From the NCBI RefSeq assembly GCF_028618695.1, contig NZ_JAQIVI010000365.1, positions 1-23,749 on the forward strand: 23,749 nt of DNA. Direction: 5' to 3'. Both the position numbers and the translations under genes were made by a program. The stretch comes from Natrinema soli. Its GTDB lineage: Archaea > Halobacteriota > Halobacteria > Halobacteriales > Natrialbaceae. The notes below the pieces were generated by a model. It was not told the origin of the DNA. It worked only from the letters and a program-made list of their open reading frames with translations, and ran no database searches. Shown here piece by piece: positions 16,101 to 22,919 of the stretch. Numbering within the stretch: position 1 is the first letter of the stretch; the number at the start of each line of letters is the position of its first letter.

Positions 16101-16304
16101 CGCGAGGACATCTCGATCGTCGGTCAGGACGCAATCGACCGTCTCGAGCCGGTCGTCCGTGAGGTCGGACGCGTTCGGAACGGATTCCGCGACGGTCACC
16201 GCTTCGTCCGCGAGCCCCGCCGTCGCCGTCCGGATCCACTCGGACGAGCCGACGGAAAGGGCGCGGACGGGCGTCGTCTCAGGTTCCTCGAGACTTCGAA
16301 CCAT
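13146..16304 (-). CDS. Multi-PAS/GAF sensor regulator with Bat and HTH_10 domains
   Basis: 1052 residues. Residues about 1-120 resemble a receiver fold (VRALSVGSS, VDCVLTDDRDVLAAV, EIVAKTTIQEPPLLTHRLRR), but no convincing phospho-acceptor site is evident. Three PAS domains follow: about 130-250 (ending GIIASIRDITEFHRIERELS), 255-365 and 370-480 (ending DRVIGVANDITERVQYQEAL). Two GAF domains come next, near 490-640 and 665-815, the second with YAIPLVYDGFCYGVLSIYGE. The bacterioopsin-activator domain spans about 830-985. The C terminus is HTH_10 (FTDRQREVVQTAYHGGFFEW, then ISSPAFHKHVRSAERKLFAA). No histidine-kinase domain is present, so sensing and DNA binding are in one cytoplasmic protein, as in Bat-type regulators of light and oxygen responses. 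The input signal is unknown. Confidence 0.93.
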   Translation of the reverse strand: MVRSLEEPETTPVRALSVGSSEWIRTATAGLADEAVTVAESVPNASDLTDDRLETVDCVLTDDRDVLAAVDGTCPVVYAVDSAANESIDRLRDEGATEIVAKTTIQEPPLLTHRLRRTVEFTAMERSADHRVELYRTLIEQSSDLLIVLDEEGAVTDVSPAVERVGGFTADEMSGTNMLDYIHPDDTQRVLDEFDAVREGELGTRRTVEYTCKHADGRWYVHEAALTNRLEDDTVDGIIASIRDITEFHRIERELSESFKRVTDSFYALDADWRFTYVNDRALEELDLERSDLIGHRILDVFPEMNETPFQSAAVEAMETQESRTVEAYYEAYDAWVEARIYPSPSGISVYWRDVTERVERKRDLSERTERLQALVENVPVVLFVLDDDGTFTLSEGQGLANLGFESDEVIGRSFFDLLEDYPTVRADVRDALDGVAVNTRRRLGDRIFETSYRPIADDGTIDRVIGVANDITERVQYQEALNALHEATSHLLTVDSKGDACEYIVDIATDVLDLETVVYRFDEETNELLPAAYSPAIESTFGSPHPLQPDAGDPWQAFVDGEPTVHDDGRAARTVRDEAPDVRSGLSVPLGEHGVLVALSTEPDAYTDETVELAELFATTAEAALDRIGRSRRLRERERELKGQNRHLERLNAANEVRQEVEQLLLMADSRSEIERGVPECLSELESCSLAWFGEPDPSGNSLEPRYHAGFERGYLDAVSITTVDESAAEPAGRAARTRSPVHVENVAASVHDGEWRGEALSRNFQSAYAIPLVYDGFCYGVLSIYGEQRGAFDETLRSTLAELGETIAYAIDAVKRKNALFGNGRTEVELEVAADATLCRLAEFLGEPVTYEGATARADGAQFVFAAVEEPVDESLAAAEYTAIEGISEITTIADHEDETLLQLRVTDSFLGSITDTHGARLREFVADASGGRAIVDVPDAVEIRDVLSGISRSGPSVSMVARREGATDDRSTVNGPARSALLETFTDRQREVVQTAYHGGFFEWPRRANGEEIAGSLDISSPAFHKHVRSAERKLFAALFEGAAASEVK

Positions 16305-16364
16305 ACCCCTGCTGGGGGCGGGGGAGGGAAAAAGCTCGCGTCGGTTCCGGCTCCGAGCGGCGGC

Positions 16365-17417
16365 TTACTCGAAGACGAGCGGGCCGTGATCGACCAGGTA
16401 CCCGTCGTCGCGTTCATCGATAGCGCGGGCTTCTCGGAGCCGGATTCCCCGTTCCATATCAGTCATGACCGGCGTTTCGTAGTAATCCGCCTCGTACTCG
16501 AACGCCCCACCGTCCTGACGGCGGCGCTCGACGAACGCTCGGTGACGCTCGAGGCGAGCGCGGCCGACCGATCGCGACAGCGCCGGCACGTCGTCGATCC
16601 GGTCGTCGAACACCTCGAGGAAGGCGTCCTCGAGTTCGAACCCGATCGAGTTTCGGCCGGCACACATCGCCGCGAGCGCGGTCGTGCCGGTGCCCCAGAA
16701 GGGGTCGAGAACGGTATCGCCGTAGGCGGAGTACATACAGATCAGCCGGTAGGGGATCTCCAGCGGGTAGGCCGCCGACCGCTCTCGGAGTTCGTCGTCG
16801 GCCTCCTCGAGGGACTGCAACTCCCCCGTGACGTCCGTCCAGACATCCGAGAACCAGCGGTTGCGCTCCTCCCAGAAGAACGCGGCCTCGTAGCGCCGGT
16901 CGGCTCCCGGCTCGAACGCGCGGCGCTGGTCTCCCTTTCGGAAGACCAGGATGTACTCGTGTTCCAGCGTCACGTAGGCGTTCGGCGGGATCATCCCGCT
17001 GCCCATGAACTTGGCCGCGCTGTTCGCCGGTTTGCGCCAGAGCACGTCCGGCAGCGGATCGAATCCCCGTTCCTCGAACGCCGCGAGCACGCGAGCGTGG
17101 TTCGGATAGACCCGAAAGCTCCCGTCGATCGATCGGGTCGCATCGCCCACGTTGATGCAGGCGATGCCGCCGTCGACGAGCACCCGCTCGAGTTCGTCCC
17201 AGACGGACTCAAGTTGGTCGTGCATCCCGTCGAACGCGGCCTGACCGTCCTCGTCGGCCAGTGCGTCGCCGATCGCGGGATCAAGCTCGGTAAAGAGGTC
17301 GTCCCACATCTCGATCATCGGATACGGCGGCGACGTGACGACGAGTTCGACCGACTCGTCGGCCACGCGCGAGAGATCGCGAGAATCACCGGCGAAAACA
17401 CGGTGGGTCGTCTCCAT
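16365..17417 (-). CDS. Orphan beta-class DNA methyltransferase, probably N4-cytosine and CTAG-type
   Basis: 350 residues. The catalytic motif IV is TSPPYPMIEMWDDLF (28-42). The SAM-binding motif I is LDPFWGTGTTALAAMCAGRN near residues 245-265, followed by SIGFELEDAFLEVFDDR. The catalytic motif before the SAM motif is the order of beta-class N4C/N6A methylases, and S-P-P-Y favours N4-methylcytosine. No restriction endonuclease gene adjoins, so it is an orphan methylase. It resembles the widely conserved haloarchaeal CTAG methylase (Haloferax HVO_0794, zim). That specificity is recalled, not demonstrated here, but CTAG is strikingly rare in the window. The start ATG at 17417 follows a short GTATAC-containing segment. 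The gene lies 60 bases upstream of the Bat-type regulator in the same direction. Confidence 0.9.
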   Translation of the reverse strand: METTHRVFAGDSRDLSRVADESVELVVTSPPYPMIEMWDDLFTELDPAIGDALADEDGQAAFDGMHDQLESVWDELERVLVDGGIACINVGDATRSIDGSFRVYPNHARVLAAFEERGFDPLPDVLWRKPANSAAKFMGSGMIPPNAYVTLEHEYILVFRKGDQRRAFEPGADRRYEAAFFWEERNRWFSDVWTDVTGELQSLEEADDELRERSAAYPLEIPYRLICMYSAYGDTVLDPFWGTGTTALAAMCAGRNSIGFELEDAFLEVFDDRIDDVPALSRSVGRARLERHRAFVERRRQDGGAFEYEADYYETPVMTDMERGIRLREARAIDERDDGYLVDHGPLVFE

Positions 17418-17616
17418 TGACCGTATACTGTCTGCGTCGGTCCCTTAGCTCCTTCGTCAGTGCGACGACACGGATTCGAAAAAAACTCGTTCGAGACACC
17501 GGTCGACTCGGCGGAGCACCGGCCGAACCGGAGTGGCGCTGTTCGGATCAGAGAGCGGTGGTCGGATCCGCGAGCTCGGTCGCGCGGAGAACTCGTTACT
17601 CCTCGCTTGCGTCGCT

Positions 17617-18159
17617 CTACTCCTCGCTTTCCTCGCCGGCCTCCTCGGCTTCGGCCTCCGCCATCTCCTCCGACTCCGCCTCATCGTCCGCGTCGCCGCT
17701 CGTCGCCGGTTCGAACTCCTCGATCGGCTCCCACTCCTCTTCCTCGCTCGAGGCGAGGTGACGACGGAGCAACGCGGCCCCGGCGAGCACGCCCACGGCG
17801 AGTAGAAGTCGGGGGAGCCGCGATGTCGAGCCGGTATCCGATTCGTCCTCCATCTCGGCCGCCGTCTCGTCGGTCTCTTCGGTCGATTCCATGACGTCCT
17901 CGATGATCTCCGGCTCCTCGAGGTCCTCGATCGGTGACTCCTTGAATTCGGGTGATTGACGACCCACGAGAAAGCCAACGGCCGCGCCGAGGCCGAACAG
18001 GGCCCCCGCGAGCGGTAGTCGTCCGCCCGATTGCGATCCCTCGGACTCCTCGACGGCTTCGAGAATCGACTCGCGCATCGACGAGTCCATTCCTCTGTTG
18101 ATCGCTTCCTTGACGATGAGCTCGGACAACGTTTTGTCTTGTTGTTCCATCTCGGGCAT
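17617..18159 (-). CDS. Acidic two-helix membrane protein of unknown function
   Basis: 180 residues from the ATG at 18159; the frame opens seven codons earlier, but a TATA-like box 27 bases before 18159 favours this start. After a helical N-terminal region (EMEQQDKTLSELIVKEAINR) comes a first hydrophobic segment (LPLAGALFGLGAAVGFLVGR). A strongly acidic stretch follows (IEDLEEPEIIEDVMESTEET), then a second hydrophobic segment (LPRLLLAVGVLAGAALLRRH), and the protein ends in a Glu/Ala-rich tail. Proteins of this plan are common and uncharacterised in haloarchaea. No enzymatic motif is visible. The extreme tail composition may partly reflect low-complexity drift. Confidence 0.75.
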   Translation of the reverse strand: MPEMEQQDKTLSELIVKEAINRGMDSSMRESILEAVEESEGSQSGGRLPLAGALFGLGAAVGFLVGRQSPEFKESPIEDLEEPEIIEDVMESTEETDETAAEMEDESDTGSTSRLPRLLLAVGVLAGAALLRRHLASSEEEEWEPIEEFEPATSGDADDEAESEEMAEAEAEEAGEESEE

Positions 18160-18182
18160 AATTCGCTCCGACCACACCACCG

Positions 18183-18189
18183 TACATAG
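18183..18189 (-). promoter_or_regulatory. TATA-like box of the acidic membrane protein gene
   Basis: CTATGTA on the minus strand is centred 27 bases before the ATG at 18159, the leaderless spacing seen at several other genes here. Confidence 0.4.
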
Positions 18190-18254
18190 TTCTGTTCACC
18201 GTTTCCGTTGTCAGATCCACCGGTCTCTCTCGTTTCAGGGAACGTTTTTGATAG

Positions 18255-18275
18255 ACAAGCTATTTAATTACTTGT
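18255..18275. repeat. AT-rich inverted repeat in a 478-base intergenic region
   Basis: ACAAG and CTTGT flank an eleven-base core, CTATTTAATTA, the most AT-rich spot in the window. It sits in the 18160-18637 gap between divergent genes, about 95 bases before one start and over 360 before the other. It may be an operator around a TATA core or the start of an unseen small RNA. A second TATA-like CTATAAGG lies near 18549-18557. Otherwise the gap shows no gene. Confidence 0.4.
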
Positions 18276-18637
18276 TTACCGGCGCGGCGACCGACTGTTC
18301 ACCGGCCATCGCGGTCGGTCGCTGTCGATCTGTAATTCGCGTCACGGTGGGCTGAACTGGCCGGAGATCCGATATCGGCGGAGTTTCGTTGGGGAAATCG
18401 GTTCCTACGTTCGCTTCCGGTGGGCCTCGAGTACGCTCCGTTCGTGCGGGCGCGGACGACTGCCGAGTGAGTCCTCGATCGACGGGCGACGCGAGCCGTC
18501 CACCACCGATCGGCTGCGTCGTTGATCGATAAACCGACTGCTTCCCGTGCTATAAGGTCTCATCGGCGCGACGAGGGCGAAGAGAGGTGTAGAACGCCTT
18601 CCATAACGAAAGGGATTCGCTCGAAACGGATCTGGAT

Positions 18638-19282
18638 ATGAGCGTTTTCCGCCAGCCCGGGGTCCTCGGCCGATCGACGCGGCGACGCGTGGTGGGCGTC
18701 ACCGCGGCGCTCTCGGCCGCGGCCGTCGAAATGCTCGCAGTCGGGTGCTGGTTTGTCCTCGTCGTCGACTCGCGAACGACGTCGACCGCACTCGCTGGGC
18801 TCGGGGTGCTCTTCTGCGGGTCGCTGCTCAGGGCCGGCGTCTTCGGCGCGACGGTCAGCGATATCGACGACCTCCTGCAACCGCGGCGACTCGGCGTGAC
18901 GGTCGTGCTCACGACCGGGTGGATCGTCTGGCTGCTCGTGGCCGAATTGATCGGTGCCGTCCCGGGCGTCGTCGTCGGGACCGTCGTCCTCGCCGGGATC
19001 CTCACCGCACAGTTCCTCCTCGAGCGACGCGTCTTCAGACGATACGCGTCCACGCGCGTGACGTTCACGCCGGTGGTCCCGGGACTTCTGATGGCCGTCG
19101 GCGCGTCGACGCTACTCGCGACCACCTGGTTTACCGACTGGAGCCTCTCCTCGCCACCGGTTTCGCTCGGCGTCACGATGGCCGTTCTCGAGGTCGAGGC
19201 GCTTCACGTCGGCGTGCTCGTCTTCGGACTCTTCGCGTTTCTCGCCCACCAGTACCGATTCCAGCGGATTCTCGACCCCTGA
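18638..19282 (+). CDS. Multi-helix membrane protein of unknown function
   Basis: 214 residues beginning MSVFRQPGVLGRSTRRRVVG, a basic cytoplasmic N terminus. About six hydrophobic segments follow, for example VEMLAVGCWFVLVVDS, LAGLGVLFCGSLLRAGVFGA, GVTVVLTTGWIVWLLVAELI, VVGTVVLAGILTAQFLLERR, GLLMAVGASTLLATTW and HVGVLVFGLFAFLAHQYRF. There are no recognisable transport or catalytic motifs. A CCATAACG element about 35 bases upstream could be its promoter. It diverges from the acidic two-helix protein across a long intergenic region. I do not recognise the family. Confidence 0.75.
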   Translation: MSVFRQPGVLGRSTRRRVVGVTAALSAAAVEMLAVGCWFVLVVDSRTTSTALAGLGVLFCGSLLRAGVFGATVSDIDDLLQPRRLGVTVVLTTGWIVWLLVAELIGAVPGVVVGTVVLAGILTAQFLLERRVFRRYASTRVTFTPVVPGLLMAVGASTLLATTWFTDWSLSSPPVSLGVTMAVLEVEALHVGVLVFGLFAFLAHQYRFQRILDP

Positions 19283-19392
19283 GACAGTCTGCTGTGACTG
19301 TGTCCCGGCGCACCGTATGGCGGTCGCGGGTGCGCCGGAGCTGACTGACAGGACTCCGTGTGACGCGTGCGGCTCGACCGGAGATCGACCGC

Positions 19393-19986
19393 TCACTTCC
19401 CCTGTGCACCCACGTTCTGATCGCTCTCGAAGGTGTCCGGATCCGGCTCGATCGCCGCGTACTGCACCGCCCGCCGACCCAGTGTCGTGACCCGCTTCTC
19501 GAGTTTCGGATCGACGAACTCGCCGTCCTCGAAGGCGGCACTCGCGTTCGGAATCGCCGACTCGTGGGGGATCACCCACGCGTTCAGCGTCCGGCAGACC
19601 GACCGCATGTGCTCTAAGGTCGTCACGGGAAAGGCACCGCCCGAAACGGCGAGGAGTCCGACGGTCTTGTCCGCGAACTCGTCGAACCCGCAGTAGTCGA
19701 TCGCAGTCTTCAGCGGCGAGGCGTACGACCCGTGATACATCGGCGAGCCGAGAATGATCGTATCGGCGTCGCGAACCCGGGCCGCTAGCGCCTCGGCATC
19801 GCCCGCATCCTCGCGGTCTCGGTCAGCGTCGAAGAGCGGGAGGTTGTACTCCCTGAGATCGAGCAACTCGGTCGTCGCGCCGGCCCGTCCGGCGGCTGAG
19901 AGGGTAGCTTCGAGTGCGGTCCGAGTGTGACTCTCCTCGCGGAGACTGCCACAGAGCGCTGCTACGTGGACATCGCTGTCGCTCAT
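19393..19986 (-). CDS. NAD(P)H-dependent FMN reductase (flavodoxin fold)
   Basis: 197 residues. The N terminus VHVAALCGSLREESHTRTAL contains the flavin phosphate-binding loop (GSLREESHTR). LLDLREYNLPLFDAD and the central TIILGSPMYHGSYASPLKTA (about 75-95), with YCGFDEFADKTVGLLAVSGG (about 98-117), are the usual FMN_red signatures. Such enzymes transfer hydride from NAD(P)H via FMN to quinones, azo dyes or iron, in the cytoplasm. No partner gene adjoins, so the physiological acceptor is unknown. The short C-terminal tail (about 165-197) is polar and diverged. It converges with the membrane protein gene ending at 19282, 110 bases away. Confidence 0.92.
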   Translation of the reverse strand: MSDSDVHVAALCGSLREESHTRTALEATLSAAGRAGATTELLDLREYNLPLFDADRDREDAGDAEALAARVRDADTIILGSPMYHGSYASPLKTAIDYCGFDEFADKTVGLLAVSGGAFPVTTLEHMRSVCRTLNAWVIPHESAIPNASAAFEDGEFVDPKLEKRVTTLGRRAVQYAAIEPDPDTFESDQNVGAQGK

Positions 19987-20076
19987 GCCTATCCGGACGA
20001 CCGGAAGCGGGAAAAGCAGCCCGAACGTGACCGTTTTTGAGACGGTCCGTTCGGAACGACGCCCATCGTGTGACGA

Positions 20077-20162
20077 CTATAGTAGCCGCTGCAAGTCAAT
20101 GCACGTCTGATCGCACGACAGCTGCGCGATCAGTGCGTAAATAGTTGCAGTTGTTACTATAG
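20077..20162. repeat. 86-base imperfect palindrome, MITE-like or structured RNA
   Basis: The ends are perfect inverted repeats, CTATAGTA (20077-20084) and TACTATAG (20155-20162). Inside them CTGCAA (20089-20094) pairs with TTGCAG (20145-20150). CTGATCGC (20107-20114) pairs with GCGATCAG (20126-20133) around an eleven-base loop. The outer arms and the inner stem are in slightly different register, so the stem has bulges. It occupies the 19987-20297 gap between two minus-strand genes, which is otherwise empty. No clear target duplication is visible. It could be a miniature inverted-repeat element mobilised by a transposase elsewhere, or a folded RNA. Confidence 0.65.
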
Positions 20163-20297
20163 CCGTCGGAGAATCAACCGTTGCAGAAATGCGGGACGAT
20201 ATCGTGTGCAGTTGCGTCTCCTCGCGGCGCTCAAGGATGTCCTCCGTCTCGCTTGAGTGTGATGAAAACGCGAGTCGCGAAAACGGGTGAATTCGAG

Positions 20298-20693
20298 TTA
20301 GGCGGTCGTCGCGGTCGTATCCGACGTTCGAACGCTTCCGTACACGCCGACGAGCGAGAGGATTGCGATGATCGCGCCGCCGAGGCTGTTGATTCCGATC
20401 ACCAGTTCGCGGTCGATTCCGAAAACGAACGGCGACGCCGCGATCCAGATTCCGAGCAACACGAGGATCGCGGCGAAGGCGATGGTCTGAGTGCGGCTTT
20501 CGCCGTTTCGGTACGCGTGTACCGAGGCGACGAATGCGGTCACAGCGCCCACGAGGACGTTGTGGAGTCCCATGTTGCCCGTGATCGTAAAGACGACCGC
20601 CGATGCCATGATGAAGGCGCCGAGTACCGCCGTCAATCCGGCCGTTCGTTCGACCAGTACCGACGAGTCGTCCGCGGATCGCGTTTGGCTCAT
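20298..20693 (-). CDS. SPW-repeat membrane protein
   Basis: 131 residues from the ATG at 20693; the frame opens 38 codons earlier, but that part lies upstream of a TATA-like box. Four hydrophobic segments are visible: LTAVLGAFIMASAVVFTITG, LHNVLVGAVTAFVASVHAYR, TIAFAAILVLLGIWIAASPF and INSLGGAIIAILSLVGVYGS. The second pair carries SPFVFG, and the arrangement of two similar helix pairs is that of SPW-repeat (PF03779-type) proteins, small membrane proteins of unknown function. The tail is Ser/Thr-rich. It is probably a monocistronic gene. Confidence 0.8.
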   Translation of the reverse strand: MSQTRSADDSSVLVERTAGLTAVLGAFIMASAVVFTITGNMGLHNVLVGAVTAFVASVHAYRNGESRTQTIAFAAILVLLGIWIAASPFVFGIDRELVIGINSLGGAIIAILSLVGVYGSVRTSDTTATTA

Positions 20694-20712
20694 ATGCAAT
20701 GCAACGTGACCT

Positions 20713-20720
20713 TTGTATTT
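20713..20720 (-). promoter_or_regulatory. TATA-like box of the SPW gene
   Basis: AAATACAA on the minus strand is centred about 23 bases before the ATG at 20693, consistent with a leaderless or near-leaderless start there. The remaining bases to 20962 hold nothing recognisable. Confidence 0.4.
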
Positions 20721-20962
20721 GAGGGCACCGACCGCATATTCGATCTGGTAAGTAACCGAATCTGATGAATGAATCCGCCGAACGAGCGGGGCATCGACAG
20801 TCAGCACGGACCCGATCGGACGACGGCCGTGGAATCGGTGTCTCTCCGTTCAGCTGCGATTCCGTCGATGCGTCGTCCCGCCGGAATCCGACGCCGTTCG
20901 GCGATCGACCGACGACGACCGGATCGTCAGCGGTCGAGACGAGCGACTCGTGTCACTGCGGG

Positions 20963-22035
20963 TCACCGACCGTCCGGGAGCGAGACGACCCCGTCACCGA
21001 CCTCGAAACGCATTCGAGTCTCCGTATCGACGGTCAGGCTCACCGAACCGGTCTCGAGCGTATCGGGGCGCTCGAATCGCGCGACGACGGTACGAACCGT
21101 GTAGTCGTCCGTTCCGGCACACGGGCGTCGGTAGCAGCCGAACGCGTGGATCCCGTCGTCGGTCGGTTCGAGCCGTTCGAGGTACGGCGTGATGGTTCCG
21201 GACCCCCAGCCGGTCTGGACGACGAGGATCGCCGCCGACTCGAACGCCGTCGACTCGATCAGTTCCGCGGTCGGTCCGCTGGCGTTCCGATCGACGCGCT
21301 CGAGATCGCCGGCCTCGGTCAGAAACGTCGCGTAGAACTGCGACCCCGGGCCGTCGGTCTGAAACGCGAGTCCCTCGTCTCGAAGGATCACCGACGAGGT
21401 CGCTTTCTGTTCGAACTCGAGCGTCGGCTCGGCGGGCATGTTCTCGCAGAGCCAGAGCGGGTCGCGACTGCCGTCGGGACCGCACGAGGGGACGGTGATT
21501 TCGCACGGCGGTTCGTCGACCGCCGCGTGGCCGCCGTCGGACGGAGGCACTTCGAACGGCGCGAACGCGATTTCGACCGCGCCGTCGGCGGTGTACGTGA
21601 TATCCACGTCTCCGTCCTTCGTGCCAGGGGTCGCCTCGACGTCGAACGCGAACGGTTCGGTCGCCGTCGCTCCGTCCACCGAGACCGTGATCGTCCGTGA
21701 CTCACCGGGACTGGCGATCCCAGGGATAGCCGCGGTCGCGCTCGGCTCGACCAGCCGCTCGTCCTCGGCGGTCACCGCGTCGGTATCGTCACCGCGAACG
21801 TCCGTGCGGTTCCGGCCTCGTTGTGGAGTCGGCCATCGATCGATCGCTCGTCCGCCTCACCGTTCGGCTCGTCGGGGGTCCCGTTGGGCTCGTCGCTTGG
21901 TCCGTCGGGCCCGTCGCTTGTTCCATTGGGCTCGTCACCATCGGATTCGGTATCGGCCGAGAGACAGCCGGCCAGGATCGCACCCGACATCACCCTCCCT
22001 GTTAGCCGTAGCACGCGTTGTCGGTTGACGGTCAT
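20963..22035 (-). pseudogene. Secreted lipoprotein gene split by a one-base frameshift
   Basis: The first part (22035-21772, 87 codons) has a twin-Arg-containing signal and a lipobox (SGAILAGC). An Asp/Pro/Asn/Gly-rich linker follows, with imperfect DEPNG repeats, and then the start of a beta-sandwich (GRLHNEAGTARTFAVTI). It then reads into a TGA. The following frame (from 21775) continues naturally as DTDAVTAEDERLVEPSATAA and runs to 20963. The second part is about 270 residues of beta-rich sequence with Cys pairs (EPPCEITVPSCG, CYRRPC). It has no signal of its own, yet it looks extracellular. One missing base near 21783-21787 would restore a lipoprotein of about 357 residues. Alternatively, the GTGA overlap could be a true stop-start junction, but a cytoplasmic second product makes little sense. 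Function unknown. Confidence 0.7.
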
Positions 22036-22216
22036 ACCGTCCCGTCTCGGGGATTGATTGAATACCTTCGGCTAGCTGAAACGGTCGATGTAGTTTTCGA
22101 TCGATCGCCGGTGCGGTCGAGTCAGCGCCCCACTGACGCGTGACCGAGCAACTCCGGTCCCGAGAAACGCTCTCCCCGCGTCGGCGATGCCCCGTGGGCG
22201 CTAATTCAGGCTCGGT

Positions 22217-22224
22217 GCTTATCG
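22217..22224 (+). promoter_or_regulatory. TATA-like box of the 69-residue membrane protein
   Basis: GCTTATCG is centred 27 bases before the ATG at 22248, indicating a leaderless transcript and supporting that start over the upstream extension of the frame. Confidence 0.45.
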
Positions 22225-22247
22225 CACGCACGGCCAAACGAAGTCAT

Positions 22248-22457
22248 ATGAGTGAGTTTACCGACCGGCTCCTGTTACTGATCATCGCAATCGTCGGCCT
22301 CGGTAGCCTGATCGTCGCGTGGATCGGCGGTTTCGTCGTCGCCGGAATGAGCGGCATGACCGAGACCATCGGCCTCGCCGTCCTCGTCTCGCTCTTCCTC
22401 ATCGCGTTGATCGGCGTCTGGCACGAGTTCAACGAGATCGATACGGAAGAGGGCTAA
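22248..22457 (+). CDS. Small two-helix membrane protein
   Basis: 69 residues: MSEFTDRLLLLIIAIVGLGS opens the first helix (about 8-32). TIGLAVLVSLFLIALIGVWH makes the second (about 41-60), and an acidic tail (EFNEIDTEEG) ends it. The frame is open 36 codons further upstream, but that extension is Arg/Ser-rich, precedes the TATA-like box and is not protein-like. No characterised family was recognised; small proteins of this kind are frequent in haloarchaea. The minus-strand histidine-kinase debris begins just beyond its stop. Confidence 0.75.
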   Translation: MSEFTDRLLLLIIAIVGLGSLIVAWIGGFVVAGMSGMTETIGLAVLVSLFLIALIGVWHEFNEIDTEEG

Positions 22458-22530
22458 GAGTTGTCTTCGAAGCAAGCCGAAGCATCCGTTGGCCTCGACG
22501 GTCCCTTCGCATAGCCACTGCGGCGATACT

Positions 22531-22822
22531 CTCGGTCTCGGCGGTCGGCGTCGACGTGGACCCGCGGCGGGCCGTCCGCGTGATACGTCAGCGCGTTATC
22601 GATGAGGTTCTGGCAGACCCGCCGCAACTGGCTCGCGTCGCCTTCGACGACGAGTCGCTCGTCGCTCGTTACCTCGGCGTCGGTCTCTTCGATCTGTAAC
22701 TGGAGATCGTCGATCACGTCCCCGACACGGCGTCGAGACCGATCGGTTCGAGCGGATCGCCCCGCGCCTCGACGCGGGAGTGTTCAGTTCCGAAAAGTCG
22801 CAGCGTACTCGCCAGGTCGTCC
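22531..22822 (-). pseudogene. Remnant of a sensor histidine kinase
   Basis: Reading from 22822, DDLASTLRLFGTEHSRVEAR and GDPLEPIGLDAV resemble the segment between the phospho-acceptor helix and the ATPase domain of haloarchaeal PAS-histidine kinases. A one-base shift near 22728-22734 is needed to continue into VIDDLQLQIEETDAEVTSDE. The next part, GDASQLRRVCQNLIDNALTY, is a clear ATPase N-box. After HADGPPRVHVDADRRDRE the homology stops; the G-boxes (D-x-G-x-G and G-x-G-L) are missing. The phospho-accepting His and any sensor domains are also missing upstream. It is therefore a both-end-truncated, frameshifted relic and cannot be an active kinase. It fills most of the 22458-22919 interval. Confidence 0.7.
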
Positions 22823-22919
22823 GGCGTCCTCGAGCGTCCGTGACGTTCGTTCTATCAGTCCGATGCAGAACACTAATGACCGACGGTGACCGTGCTTCTC
22901 GTGTGAAGGTGGCAGGATA

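Noticed and set aside
15417..17420. 667-codon open frame on the plus strand
   Set aside because: It lies opposite the Bat-type regulator and the methylase, both with clear domains. It is a GC-driven antisense frame without recognisable protein features.
20694..20962. Possible gene between the SPW and lipoprotein genes
   Set aside because: Plus-strand frames are Arg-rich and continue as antisense of the lipoprotein; no start signals or motifs were found.
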